Notes under the pieces: generated by a model
Seen by the model: only the letters and a program-made list of their open reading frames with translations
Databases searched by the model: none
What the model was told of the DNA's origin: nothing
Assembly: GCF_001577835.2 (NCBI RefSeq)
Contig: NC_029519.1
Span: forward strand, 76,099,999-76,163,998
Source of the DNA: Coturnix japonica
Taxonomy: Eukaryota > Chordata > Aves > Galliformes > Phasianidae
Length of the DNA stretch: 64,000 bases
Direction of reading: 5' to 3'
In this document: piece after piece, positions 36,805 through 48,900 of the stretch
Layout: the number at the start of each line of letters is the position of its first letter
Numbering within the stretch: position 1 is the stretch's first letter
Made by a program: the position numbers and the translations under genes

Positions 36805-39800
36805 GCTTGGAAGGCTGAGAGTTTTCAAGTGAAGAGCTGAAAGGACAAGCTTGCATCTCTCTTGCTGTTGACTGTATCTGATTAAAATCTTTACTGTTTT
36901 GTCCTTCAACTTGGTTACCAGGAGCTGATCTTGTCAGAATACAGTAAGCATCATTGCCTAAGAGGGGAGGACACTGATTTCTTGTCTAAACACTGGTGAT
37001 CCTGTTGCACTCTTGCTCTTTTTGTCTTCATATGTATATGCTTGACTTCCTAGTCAAGCAATTTACCTGCCACCATTTAAAGCCTCAGCCTTTAAATCAG
37101 TAAAGACTTAAACCAGAAGATTTTATCTATCCCAACTTTCACTTGTCTGGTATTCTTGGGACACAGGTAAAACTGCACTGTACTAAGTGACACAATCCAT
37201 GATACTTGTGTGCTGGTTGGCGCCTTGTGCCCACTTGTTTCCCATCCAGGAGCATGGTTTTGTATTAGGGCAATGAGCCCTATACTGGGTGAGAGTAAAT
37301 ACGGCTTGGAGTCCTGGGGACTTCAATAATCCACTTTGGCAAATGAATCTCTCCACAGGCCTTTCTTGTAGAATTAGAGACTCATTCATTAAACATCTGA
37401 TAGAGTTGTGGTAATGCACATTGAAAATGCTGAGATTATCTTTTGAACCGAAGACCTAAAAAACAATGTAATTTTGGGGGAGTTTGTCCTCATTTAGTCT
37501 GTGCCTTGAGTTCTTTAATAGAGCATTTCCTGATTAAGCTGTTCAGTGCATAGTTGAAGGCTGAATGCTTAGACTAGAAAGGCCTTGCTTCTGGAATGAT
37601 TTAGTGAACTAGGAGAGTCTAAGCTGCATAGTTCAAAGGGATTTATTGAAGTAGCTGAATATAAGCCTGGTTAGAAGGATGCCCCTGATGACACATCAAG
37701 CAGTGCCTGAGTTGAACATTGGAAGTCCACATGATATCGGTGTATGTGCTGCTGTCCTCTATTTCTTCCCATTGCTATGGGTACTTGATTTGTCTGTTCC
37801 ATACAGTATCTTGTATCTGCTCAAAGCCCTTCTGTGCTCAAGACAGATGATATAGCAGCAAGCTTGGACAGTTGTTTGCAAGCCTGAAGAGGACTTTGTT
37901 GCATAGCTCTGCCTGTAACTTACTTTGCTTCCTGAAGCTTTTGGGTTTTATATAGAAATAACCCAAACAATGCAGTGCTAAAATAAGGGCATACTTGCTT
38001 GCTCACTTGATACAATTACAAAATGGTCTTCTGGAGAGTTACACTTTTCAGACAGATTGAAACTTTCCTAAATTGGGTGCAGCTCCGTGTGTCCTGAGGG
38101 AAACGCTGCTCTTAATATGGAGAATTAGGGCAGTAAGGCTGGGGGAGTGTACTTGGTGTTATTACAGGCACCGAGATGCATGGATATTTACAGAACACTG
38201 CTAAGCTCTTGAGTTCTAAATTTAGCAGTGTCTTTAATGCACCAGCTGTACTACTTATTGAAAAAATATTTGATCTGCCATAGGTTCCTTGTTTTTAACA
38301 TCCATGCTTATAGAAAGGCTTATGTTTGAGAGACTTCCCTGTGTGCAGATTATGCAGCTTGTTAGGTCTCTGAAATGTCACGAAGCAGCATCTCAACACA
38401 AATGGGTTTCACCTGGCTTGAAACCTACAGCACAAACGCACTTGGGATCATAAAAACAAACTTAGTAGTGGGGCTTTTTGTTCTAAATGAGCCAGTCAGG
38501 TGTTTGAAACTGTGCAGAATGAACCTGAAGGCAAATAGGAGGAGGCTTAATAGGTGTATATGGGGGGTGAGGGGGATTTGTGTAATCCCTTAACACCAAG
38601 CCCATAGGGTTTGGCAACACAACAGCACTGCTACTGGATTTGGCCTTTCACAGGGGTCAGGGTGTGTGATAGTGACAGTGTTTGCTGCACATACAAGTTA
38701 GGGGTCAGTGCTATGTGTTTTTCAGGCCTATTTTTAAAGCATGTGTCTGTGTGACTTCTCATATTCAGTATGATCACTAAGGGAAAGTAGATGATGCTAT
38801 TGCTTATCATTGTTTTTTCCCCTGCCTTTTCTCTAATTGGAGTGAGGCAAATATTCCAGTGGTAGAGCCAGTTTATCTTTGTACATTTCACAGCCTTAAA
38901 GTAATATGTTGTGAGTCTTGTATAAAGTGAATCATTTGCTTTAGTTTTAGGTTGGTGGTGCACAGGTTTCTCCATAAGCAAATATTCCCTTTATAAATTA
39001 CTTTGCAGTGAGTGTGAATTTTGTATCTGACTAGATAGAAAAATAGCAGTCCATTGGTTTTTAAATGGAATATTTTCTAAATAGTCTATGGAGAGGGAAA
39101 TTAAGTCTTCAATCTGTCAGTGATGCCATAGACTACAAGTAGAAGTAATACTCGTAAGTGATGATTGCCCATTAGATTTTGGTCTGAACTACTTAAATGG
39201 GCCAGAGAACCAAGTTTGAGCTAGGACAGTCTTGAAATAATGACTGTTGGCACGCTTTGTTTATGATTATAGCTAAAGCATGGAGTATGTGTGTTAAAGC
39301 CTCAGTAGAACAGACTTGTGTTCCTCAACTCAGTACAAGAGCATTTCTGTGGTCATGCTGAGGAGGAAAAAAGTCAGGCTCCCACACTGCAGGGAGATGA
39401 CTGGTTATAGACCAATGCTGATAGCAACTCTGAATGTAGTAGATATTTATATCCTTAGGCAAAATTAATGAAATCCTTGCCTGTGATATATATAGTGGTG
39501 GATTATTTTTGGAAGGAACACTAAAAACAAGAGTATCTTCATATAGGATGAGACACAAGATGCGGATCATCTGTTCTCCTGCCTGACAAAGATACTTCAG
39601 AAGATGCAGGATCGCCTGTGTGTGATGTGAATGTTAACTTTTCCTCGGGTCTGAAAGATGGGTTGAGACTTCACGTTGATGCAAGCTGGCAATAATAAAA
39701 GCTTTAACCTTTGGCAGTGGGTTGAGCTCTTCCCTTTAAATTTCTGTGGTGATACATTACCTATTTAGGTGTGACCTGAAGGAAGTCTCATGAGCTTATT

Positions 39801-42800
39801 CCACCTCTGCTGCCATTGTTTCAAGAAATGTATTTCTGGATTCAGATTTTATGAAAACAGGCCTTTGTTCTGTATGTGTTTTTCAGCTGAGCTGGGTGGA
39901 TTCTGCATTTGAAGGCAAACCTCTATGCTGAAGTATCACCTTTAAAGCTCTTTCCAGCACATCATCTGGCTGTGAATTCTGCAAACTGGAAACTGACGAC
40001 TTCAGCCAGGATATTCTTTTTAGCTTAATTCTGGTTCTTCTGCTTGCAGATTTCTCCATCTCACATGGGAGGCTTTGAACAAGGTCTGTTTTTTCAATCA
40101 GAAAACTGAGTACTTCTTGTTCCCTTTGAGTTCAGAGGATTTGCCAAAACATGTTGCATTTTAAGGAACAGTCCAAAGGCTGTATTTGATGGTTCAGGCT
40201 TTGCTCCTTTCTTGCAGGAGCTTCTGCATCTGAAGCGTAGGGGTTAGAGTATGAAGGAATGTATAGGATGCTGACTTTGTTAGCAGCTTATATTTGGTCA
40301 GAGCTGTCTCATTGACCAGATGGTGCTGGAATGGTGATGCTGTAAGGTCAAAACGTAAGGAAATTCAGGGCTACATTGCCATTTCCCTGCGTTTGAGGCA
40401 TGTGGACCTTCTATTTGTGCTCTTCTATTGCTGGAGGCAATAACAACCCAAATCCTATTTTTTATTTTCTCCTCAGTCTTAGAGTGGTAAAATATAGCCC
40501 TGTTTGCACGGTAGGTGAGGTATGTTCTTCTGTGGACTGTTTTGAGCTCTTTATATTGCTTATACTTCCTGAATCAGTGGAATATCTGAGAAACCTGATT
40601 CTAGTGTCCATCAGTTAATATAAAAGATGCCTTCCAGCATTTTTTCTTGTCTCTTTTTCTTGCAGTTTTCTGCTGGAGTTGTGGCAACCATAATCCAGGT
40701 TAGAACGCCTCATAATGTTGAGGCTTTCTTCTAATAAAAACTGGCTTATGAAAGAATTGTATGGAGAAAGCTGCGAGAGAGTCTGTAGCTCAAGAAATAC
40801 CTTCCCAGTCTTTAAAGCTCTCAATTGCAGATGTTGGAAATAGTTTCTCTGGCTTCATTTTGAGTTTCAGCATGTATGGGAGGGTTTTGTTGAGCCTTGC
40901 CTTTTGTGTTGTGTCTCTTCAGGGGGAAGAACCACTGTTTAAACAGGATTTGTTAGCTGTGAAGCTGTGGTTATTAACCATATTTTTTTCACCCTGTTTG
41001 GATTAGAAACTTGGTTGTTCTAATACAGAACGTTTTTCTACATGCAGAGAACATTGGAAAACAGTGCAACAAGTGACTGGTGAAGTGCAAGGAGAGGGCT
41101 CCCATGGTATAACACATGGGACTGTCTGATACCTGACCTGTGAAACACCGATGAATAATTCTGTAGTGGCAGAAAACTTCATAATTAAAGCTTCAATTTA
41201 GGCCTGATGTGGAATTTTGGAATGCCTCAAAAGAACTGCCCTGCAAATTAGTGCTAAAAAGCACTGAAAATCCAGATAATTTTCTTAAAATGCAAACTGT
41301 TGATAACCTTTCTGGGCTAAAAGTTGGTAATAATAGTCTTATGTTACAAGGAATGCTTAGCCTCCCTGTGAACTTCTTAGCACTGTGGTAAATAGCGTGT
41401 TTTATAAGCAGAATGTTCTGTTTCCATTTGGAAGCTGGACTTGAGCATTGTGAGAAACTAGATATGATGTAGTTTCTTTCAGATGTCATAAAGGATTAGT
41501 TTAGAAGTTGAAAAGGAAACTCGTATTTGTGCTTGAAGCAAAGCAAAGTTGGGATGGGACGGACAATGCTTTGTTAGAACTTTATTGGCTTTGCACGGTG
41601 TTTCAATTTGGAAACGCTTCCTGGTTGCTGCAGGAGGTGCCAGGAGGCAAAAATCACAGCATTTTTTATCTGAGGTCCAGTAGTAAAATCATCTAGATCT
41701 GGAGTTAGTACTGCTGGGGTGATTAGCTGCTTTGGCTTGCTGAAGCAGAGATAATATTTTAAAGGACCTACTTATCCGAATTGGAATTTTGACTCTAGCT
41801 AATCCTTTTCTTCTGCTGGGAGCTGGCTAAGTATGTCTTTATGGGATTGTTGGTAATAAGGGCTCCGTGTAGTGAGCTGGGCAAAGAGTAAGAAATAGTA
41901 TGAAGGGAAAAAAAAAGAGAACAACTTTGAGTATTAGTCCCATAGGTAGACCTGTGGAATTGCAATCATCAGAAACACCTACATTAGTATTATGGGCAAA
42001 TAATCTAAAATCTTGTCATCTCTTCTTCTTTATCCAAGATGGAACTTCAGGGACAGAGGAGGAATAGAAGTGTTTCAAACAAATGTGAATTTTCCCAGCA
42101 AGAGAGCTGTTGCTGGAACATTGTGTCCTGCAGGATGCAGAGCAGTAGGAGTGTGTTGGAAATGAATCTGGCTGCCTCGCTCTCTAGGAGCCAAGAAGAG
42201 ATTTCTGAATTGGCTTTAGATTCTTCATCAAGACTTTTCATCACTTTGAAAGCAGGTTGTCGGATGAGATGAGCCTCTGGCATCCTCTGACTGGGGAGGA
42301 GGAGCCGTATTTTTAGTAGTCTTCCCAAAAAAGACCCGAGTGACATCACTGAGAAGATGCAGAATTTGTGACATGAGCACTTCTCTCTCCACCCTTAGTT
42401 TTGGCCAGAGCTGTTATAAGGCTTTACTACTCGCGGCTAAAATTTTTAAGGAATAAGACTCTTCATATTACTATACAAATGCAGTAATAAAACCTCTTTA
42501 GTACTGCAGAAGAAGAATAACAAACCTATACTCAAATTGTGGGGTATTTGTCGTACAACAGAAATGTGAATTTGGAAATGATGGAGAGACTGATATCCAT
42601 CACAGTCTCAATCAGTGAGGAATGTTAGCTTTGGCTTGCTGTTGCGTTTGGAGTTAGTTGGAGATATTTTTTTGTATCCCATTTATGTTATTCTTTTTCA
42701 CTAGTCCATCTTTCAGCAATAAAAATAGCTGCTTTACCCCCCACCTCCGAGTTTAAGGAGATCCTAGCAAGATTAAGCCTCTCCCAGCACAAAGATGTAT

Positions 42801-44353
42801 AACATCTTTTGTTATGCGTGTTTATCTTGGATGCCTCAGCTTTCTAGCTTCGACCTAATCAGGCTTCATAAAAGATGGTGTGCTAAGGGAAAGATGGCCC
42901 TAATCTTTTAGGACCTTACCAAGTTTGGATTTCCAAGAGCTATTGTTCTCTTCAGGTTTGGAGATCTCAGCAGCTGAGCAAGGCAAGTTCAGACAGAGTA
43001 TGGAGTCTTCGTGACAGCAGAGCTGTGTATCTTTGGGATATGCTTGTGGCTTGTGTAGGGCTTGTGGTTGCAGTGGTAGGAAGAACTTAATGGCACAAAG
43101 AGCCCTGCAGTTAGGCTGCTGAATCAATGCAAATGCAGCAGGATCCATCCCAGCAAGGATGGCCGAAGGGTTCCTATGACTGAAAATCCAATTAGTTTGA
43201 AGCACCAAGCAGTAAGAGGGGCATTCAGCTTGATGAGAGTGCAGGGTGATTGGAAAAGAAAGTCACTTGCCTTATAACAGCTCTAGCACGAACATATTAG
43301 CAAGAAGTACATAAGGAGATTAACTACCAAAAGAAGTGAAAATACCTTGAGGAGTTTTTGTAGCCCATGGAACTTCCTTTTTGGAGGCATTGAGAGCCAA
43401 GATCTTGTAAAGCTTGAAAGTTCTGTACTGTAGACATATTAGTGAAGTCTTAAAATGACAACTGCCCAGAGGAGCTGGAGTGACCCTTAGAAACATCTCA
43501 TTTTCTAATGGCCAATGTGAACTAGCAAAGATGAGGGAAATAATTCCTCGTAGAACATGAGTAGCTCAGCTCACGGCAGCTGGGACTTCTATGATTGAGT
43601 GAAGCTGCTGAGGCTGCAGGGCTAATTTCAGCTGGCTTTGTGCTGCTGGATTTGAGTAGGATAGGAGTATGGGTTGGAAAAGAGGAGCTACGCATCTTCA
43701 GACCTTGCTTTGGAACAGGGTGTGTGTGTGTGGGGGGGGGAATCTAATTCCTAATTACAGGAGAATCTGCTTGGCAGGTTGTCAGAGTGGATTACTTCTG
43801 GGTGAGGTAGGTCTGTGATGTGAGGTAAGAGGATGAGGGAATTCCCTTCCAAAGCATCCTTCTGGTTTGAACTTAAACTCATATTCTTCATGCTTGGTTC
43901 TGAGAAACTGAATTTGCTGGTGGGGGAGAGCACCAGTGAAGCATTTGAAGATGAGGAGACTAAGCAAAATGCAAATACATTATATAGCAAACTGGTTACA
44001 GATCAGAACCTTGCTCCTCTTCTTTTCCATAAGTTTATTGGATTTGCTTCTATTTCTGGGGGGAAAAAAAACCCTCAAAAGCCTAAAGCTTAGTAATTAA
44101 GCACCTGCTGAACTTTTCAGCTGTTTCTTAATAGTAACTTCTTAGCTGCAGAGATCTTAATCCTCAAAATAATCTGGAAGTCTTTGTGCTGGTTACTAGG
44201 TCCTTTGTTTGCATGATATATTTAGCCGGTATATGGATAACTTAGGCCATCCGTTCTGGTTTTACTTGTGTTTTGGTTTTTTAGATTGAGTTCCAACTTT
44301 TACCAGGGCTAGAAGGGAGGCAGATATCCCTTTGCATGACAATGCACTCGAGC

Positions 44354-44411
44354 TTCAAATAATACTTAGTAAAAAGAATACTTAGTAATAATACTTCAAA
44401 TAATACTTAGT
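44354..44411. repeat. 17-base direct repeat
   Basis: TTCAAATAATACTTAGT occurs exactly at 44354-44370 and 44395-44411, with further AATACTT copies between. This looks like a small AT-rich tandem expansion. Confidence 0.85.
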
Positions 44412-45706
44412 TCACATTTGCCCTTAAACTTGCTTGCTATTTCATGAATAATTCTTTCCATGGCAGATGCCTGCCTTGAAAAGGGTCTATGTAACTTTTA
44501 CCAGTGAGCCTATCAATTTCAATGCTTCTGATATTTGACTCGGTGTAATTTCAGAACAAAAAATGGTAAATAGTTAAAATCTTTGGGTGTTTTCCTGGGA
44601 GATTGGGCACATTCAGTGAAGTGTCTACACATATCCAGATACCTGGGTAGCTTTATGTATTGATGTAAGCATTGCTTTGTTGCAAATAAAACAAGATAGG
44701 AGGATAGGGATGAAGGGATGGTCAGAAGTTGGGATTTTCGACAGCTCTCAGCCTAATTAGGGGACTGGCAAAATAGGTGTCTGTGGAGGTGACATAGTGC
44801 ATGGCCAGCATATGAAATCATATTTGAGCTAACAAATTGGTACCAGGTTTCAAAGGTAATTGCACAAGACAATTAATACCTTGAAGTTTTAAGTGGGTTT
44901 AACTTGGGTCATGGACTCAAGGGACTTCTCTCTTGCTGCTATTGGTTACTTCAACAGCTGATAAGGAACATTGTGGAAAGGATGGAGTACTTTGCACAAA
45001 CAAATTTTCAGTGATTTCTGCCACTTCTAGCAAATGAAAACAAAATGATGTGAAAATGGGCTGCATTCTTTCCTCAAGCCTTTTTTCTTTCAGAGGTCAC
45101 TTGCTGTGGTAGAACAACCAGCGAATATAGTGTGTTGGAAAGACAGCAATGAACTGCAGCATTTAAAGGTTATACTGGTGCTAAGGCAAGAGAGCTAGAG
45201 ATCCTATGACTCTACGTTTAGGAGAGGAGGCAGAGAGCAAATCTTCTGCTCTTGATACAAATGATTGCTCATGGAATATAAACATCTAAGCTTTTGTCAG
45301 TGATGTTTTTACATGTATGGTTATCTTCTGCTTACCAGGTTAAGATCTGATGTTTGCTGACAGACAGCAATTATGTAGTCTTCAAAAACGCAACAAAAAC
45401 CACAGGAATGCATTAAAAGTAGCTGAAGGTTTGAAAAGTGGTTAGAGCACTGGAGCTACCCACTGTTCCATTCTTCAAGAAACCTTTAGTGATGAAACAA
45501 AGGTGTAACTGTTGCTGAACGTACAGCAGTGTGGCATGTACCTGCCTGTTTCATAGGCTGTTGTAGTGCACCTAGCTGCATTTTCAGTGTAGTAGTTTAA
45601 ATACAAGACATGCTCATGTCTTCCTGGTCCAAACAAGTCCTGTTATGACAATACTGATGATGATGTACGCAATAATGTTTCTGACTTCTTCCTTTTTCTG
45701 TCTCAG

Positions 45707-45883
45707 TTTTACAGAAAAGCAGACATGAAACACTGACAGCGTTTGGAAATAAACCCTGGCAGTAAGATGGAAGCATAAATCTCAAGACTTTAAACCAAAA
45801 CAGAAATGGCTTGTGATTATTGAAACAAGGCACCTAAGAGCCTCCAACACTTCTGTGTGAGCAGCAGAAAAGGAACATCTACA
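45707..45883 (+). other. FAM53A: FAM53A exon 2, 5' leader part
   Basis: Begins after TCTCAG at 45706, or after the nearby AG at 45714, and runs to the start codon. It contains three minimal upstream ORFs: 45725-45736 (3 codons, moderate context), 45767-45778 (3 codons, A at -3 and G at +4) and 45806-45823 (5 codons, G at -3 and G at +4). The third is in the same frame as the main coding sequence, and its TGA lies 60 bases before the FAM53A ATG. Confidence 0.7.
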
Positions 45884-45961
45884 ATGGTAACACTAATAAC
45901 AGAAAAGCTGCAGAACCAGAGCTTGGATGATCTGACGTGTAAAACGTACAATATTAATCTG
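45884..45961 (+). CDS. FAM53A: FAM53A coding exon 2 (codons 1-26)
   Basis: Encodes residues 1-26, ending ...NINL, with a phase-0 donor CTG followed by GTAAGG. Reading on into the intron gives a non-family tail that stops at 46,078, which supports the splice site. Confidence 0.95.
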
Positions 45962-48900
45962 GTAAGGATATATCAAAATGGTGTAAATATGAAATACAGT
46001 GTAGTCAAAGGCAACTTAAAAACTACTTTCGAGAGTGTAGATCAGCCAGACTGTTTGTCACGTGGATTGAGGGTCTAAGGGGAAAAGCAATGTGAATTTT
46101 GTGTGGTTGACTTAAGGAGATGGTTTCTTATTGCAATTATCTTTTAACCTTCCATTTTCATTTAAATACCTGAAAGCCTATATACTAATAACAGAAAAAT
46201 TATCTATGCTTCTTAATATTCCTTTTTTCCCCCAACAAAAACTGAAATACCGGAATCTGAAACTTTCTTTGCTTTGTTTGTGCTAGATATAAGACAATGC
46301 TGTTTAGTTATAAATATCAGTTGGTAGCTGTCAGCATGAGAGAAAGAAGATAACCATATACTGAACACAGCTGAACTGAAAGTAAGATTCCTGGCCATTG
46401 GCTTATTGATCTACATCAGTAGATCCTTGCTTTATTAGTGTGTCAGGTGGTTGGTGCACTTGGAAAAGTTCTGTAATATTTAGTGTTTGTTTCTGTTTAT
46501 TGCCTGTGGGCAATTCAGGCATGATATTCAGGCTGAGGAATCTATTCTCTTCACATCTGATTTGTGAGATTAGATTCACTCAACTCCAGAGAGTTTAAGT
46601 AAAGGTGTTTCATGGTAGTCTCTTGTTAATCTTTGGTGCCCACCTGATACCATACTATGCTTATAATGCACAGCAGTGTGGCACTGCAGCAGCTTTGTTT
46701 CATTGTCTTTAATTGCAGTTCTACAGATAAAACTCTAGGGTACTAATGGAACAGGAGTGGGAGGGGAGATTAATGACTGTAAGTCAAAGTACTGTTAAAC
46801 TCTGCTTTGGTTACTTAAATATTAAATAATGCAAACATTGAACCTGAGGCATGTTCAGTTACTTTTAGCAGTAAGACTTCTTCCTGTGTTGTAACCTGTA
46901 CTTCTGTAACTGAACAGCTTCCTTATTTACTTTACAAGTACAGACCTGGTCAGTCCCAGACAGTGGAGCTTGTGCATAAATACCTTTAATTCTTACATGT
47001 GAATTGATTTACTCCTCCATGTTGCTAAGAAATCAGATGTTTTGTGGGTGCATGAAACCTGATTAAAAAAGATATCTAGTAGTATGCACTATTCATATTT
47101 ATCTTTAAAACTTGAGCAGCTCCCTTTAGAGGTCTTCTAATAATTTGCATAGTTTTGAATCCCCACCTGAAATATGTCCAGTTCTTGAAAGGCGTATGTA
47201 AAATATGGGAAACAGGATATCTCAAAATAGAAATACTTAGCTTGCATTTATTTCAGCTAGCATGCTGAAGCACTTGGGATAGGCATTTTGTAGGAGAATC
47301 TGCTTTCATCGTAATCTGGCAATTTTGTGTCACTTGTAGTTAAACTGTAGGCTTAGAGGTGGGTAAATGATGACCTGCAGTTAGCAGTAGTGCTTCTGAA
47401 ATGTAGTGGGCAGCTTGTAATTAATAGTTTGAGCCTCTGAAATTTATAGAACTTTAGGAATTGAGACCTCCATTTAATGATGTTCACTTTTGGACCAGGG
47501 ACTTGTTTGAGCAGAGGAGGATGTACTGCTACTTTTACACTGTGTGGACTTTATGCAGGAGTGCTTTCACACTGTGATTCCACCATTCTTCTGTTGTTTT
47601 CTTATTCTTTTTCTTATCAGTCTTTAAAGTAAAACAAGGGGAAGAATTACTGGAGTGAAAATGACAAATGATGTCTTGTCAGTGCATGAATCTCCTTCCT
47701 TCCTCCCCCTTTTGAACCATCAAGTAGTTGGTTCCTTGAAGGAAAATGGGTTCTGAGGTCTGTTAATAGAAGAAACAGTTCTTAAATAGTCTTGCCTGCA
47801 CTTTCCTTCACATATGCTGGCACAAGTTTGTGGCACCATGCAGTGAATCATCTCATGAGCTGACAGGATCACAGCTAACCTCTCTTGCCTGGATTAATGT
47901 TGTCTTATCAGTTTTATGATCCTGCTCATGGTGCATCTGCATAACTGCATGTCTTGGCATAAGTAGATAAACCAACATTTCCTCTCTTCCCTAGCTGTTT
48001 TATGCTGACTTGAAATGACCCTGAAGCTAAGCCTAGACTTGAACTTTGGAAGCCTGCTAGGATTCCTTCAAGCACTTAGCTTCCAATGGTCTCAAAGACC
48101 TTTAAATACCCTCAGAAGACCTCAGGCTTCTTTAATCATGAACATGGGAGTGGAGAAACTGTTCCAGATGCTTGTCCTGTTTAAGTTTTCCTAAACAAAG
48201 CAATGTTTGATGACCTGGTTAGGGCTATAAAAGGAAAAAAAAAAAAAATAAATAGTGCTTTGAAAGCCATTTACCTCATGGCTACCATTCTTTATGAGTA
48301 TAACATATATAGGATATAATACACTTCTTCATTTGTGTAACCTGTACAAAGCCAAATTTCTTTGCTTTTGCTGAAGTATGTTGTAGTGTATCATCTGTAG
48401 CTTCTCTTGCTACTCTGTTAACCAACATAGCGATTTTCTAGGCTACTGTAACACATTTGATCAGTCTGTCCTCAGTTATGTCCCACAGTCTTGTGCTGCA
48501 CCTGCCTTTGTGGAGATCGAAACAAAGATGGTTGTTTTTCCTTCTGTTCAAGCAGGAAGGGATTTGTGATTGGGGTGTTAGGTTATCCCGAATTTTTATC
48601 TTGGTGACCATTGTAACTCAAAGTAGAACAGTAGAAGAGTTGGTTGGCTGTCTCAGCAGTGAGATGTTCTGCAAGCAGTGTTCTGAGGTATCCCTGGATC
48701 AGAGTAGAGGGGTTGGATCTCTTCCATTTGACCTGCTGGCCACTATTCTTTTGATGCAACCCAAGGCAGGGTTGGCTTTCTGAGCTTCAGGGGCACATTG
48801 TTTTCTCATGTCCAGCTTGCCATCCACTAGTACGCCCCAAACCGTTTTTGGCAAGGCTGTGGTCGATCCTTATATTCTTCCAGCTTAGTGGGGGTTGTGG

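Larger units (their letters stand above)
28270..45706 (+). other. FAM53A: FAM53A intron 1
   Basis: About 17.4 kb with no recognisable coding sequence. It contains three CR1 fragments (31.8, 33.4-34.1 and 36.0 kb), a pure 38-base pyrimidine tract at 30131-30168, a near-perfect palindrome at 29770-29795, a stable hairpin at 36781-36804, a TTTG tract near 33273-33288 and a 17-base direct repeat at 44354-44411. The intron ends with a strong polypyrimidine tract and TCTCAG at 45701-45706. A second AG eight bases later (45714) could serve as an alternative acceptor. The left boundary depends on the predicted exon 1. Confidence 0.6.

Noticed and set aside
45857-46078. 73-codon open frame beginning MSSRKGTST
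   Set aside because: It begins at GTG, and the family start is the ATG at 45884. The frame after 45961 is intron, past a clear donor.
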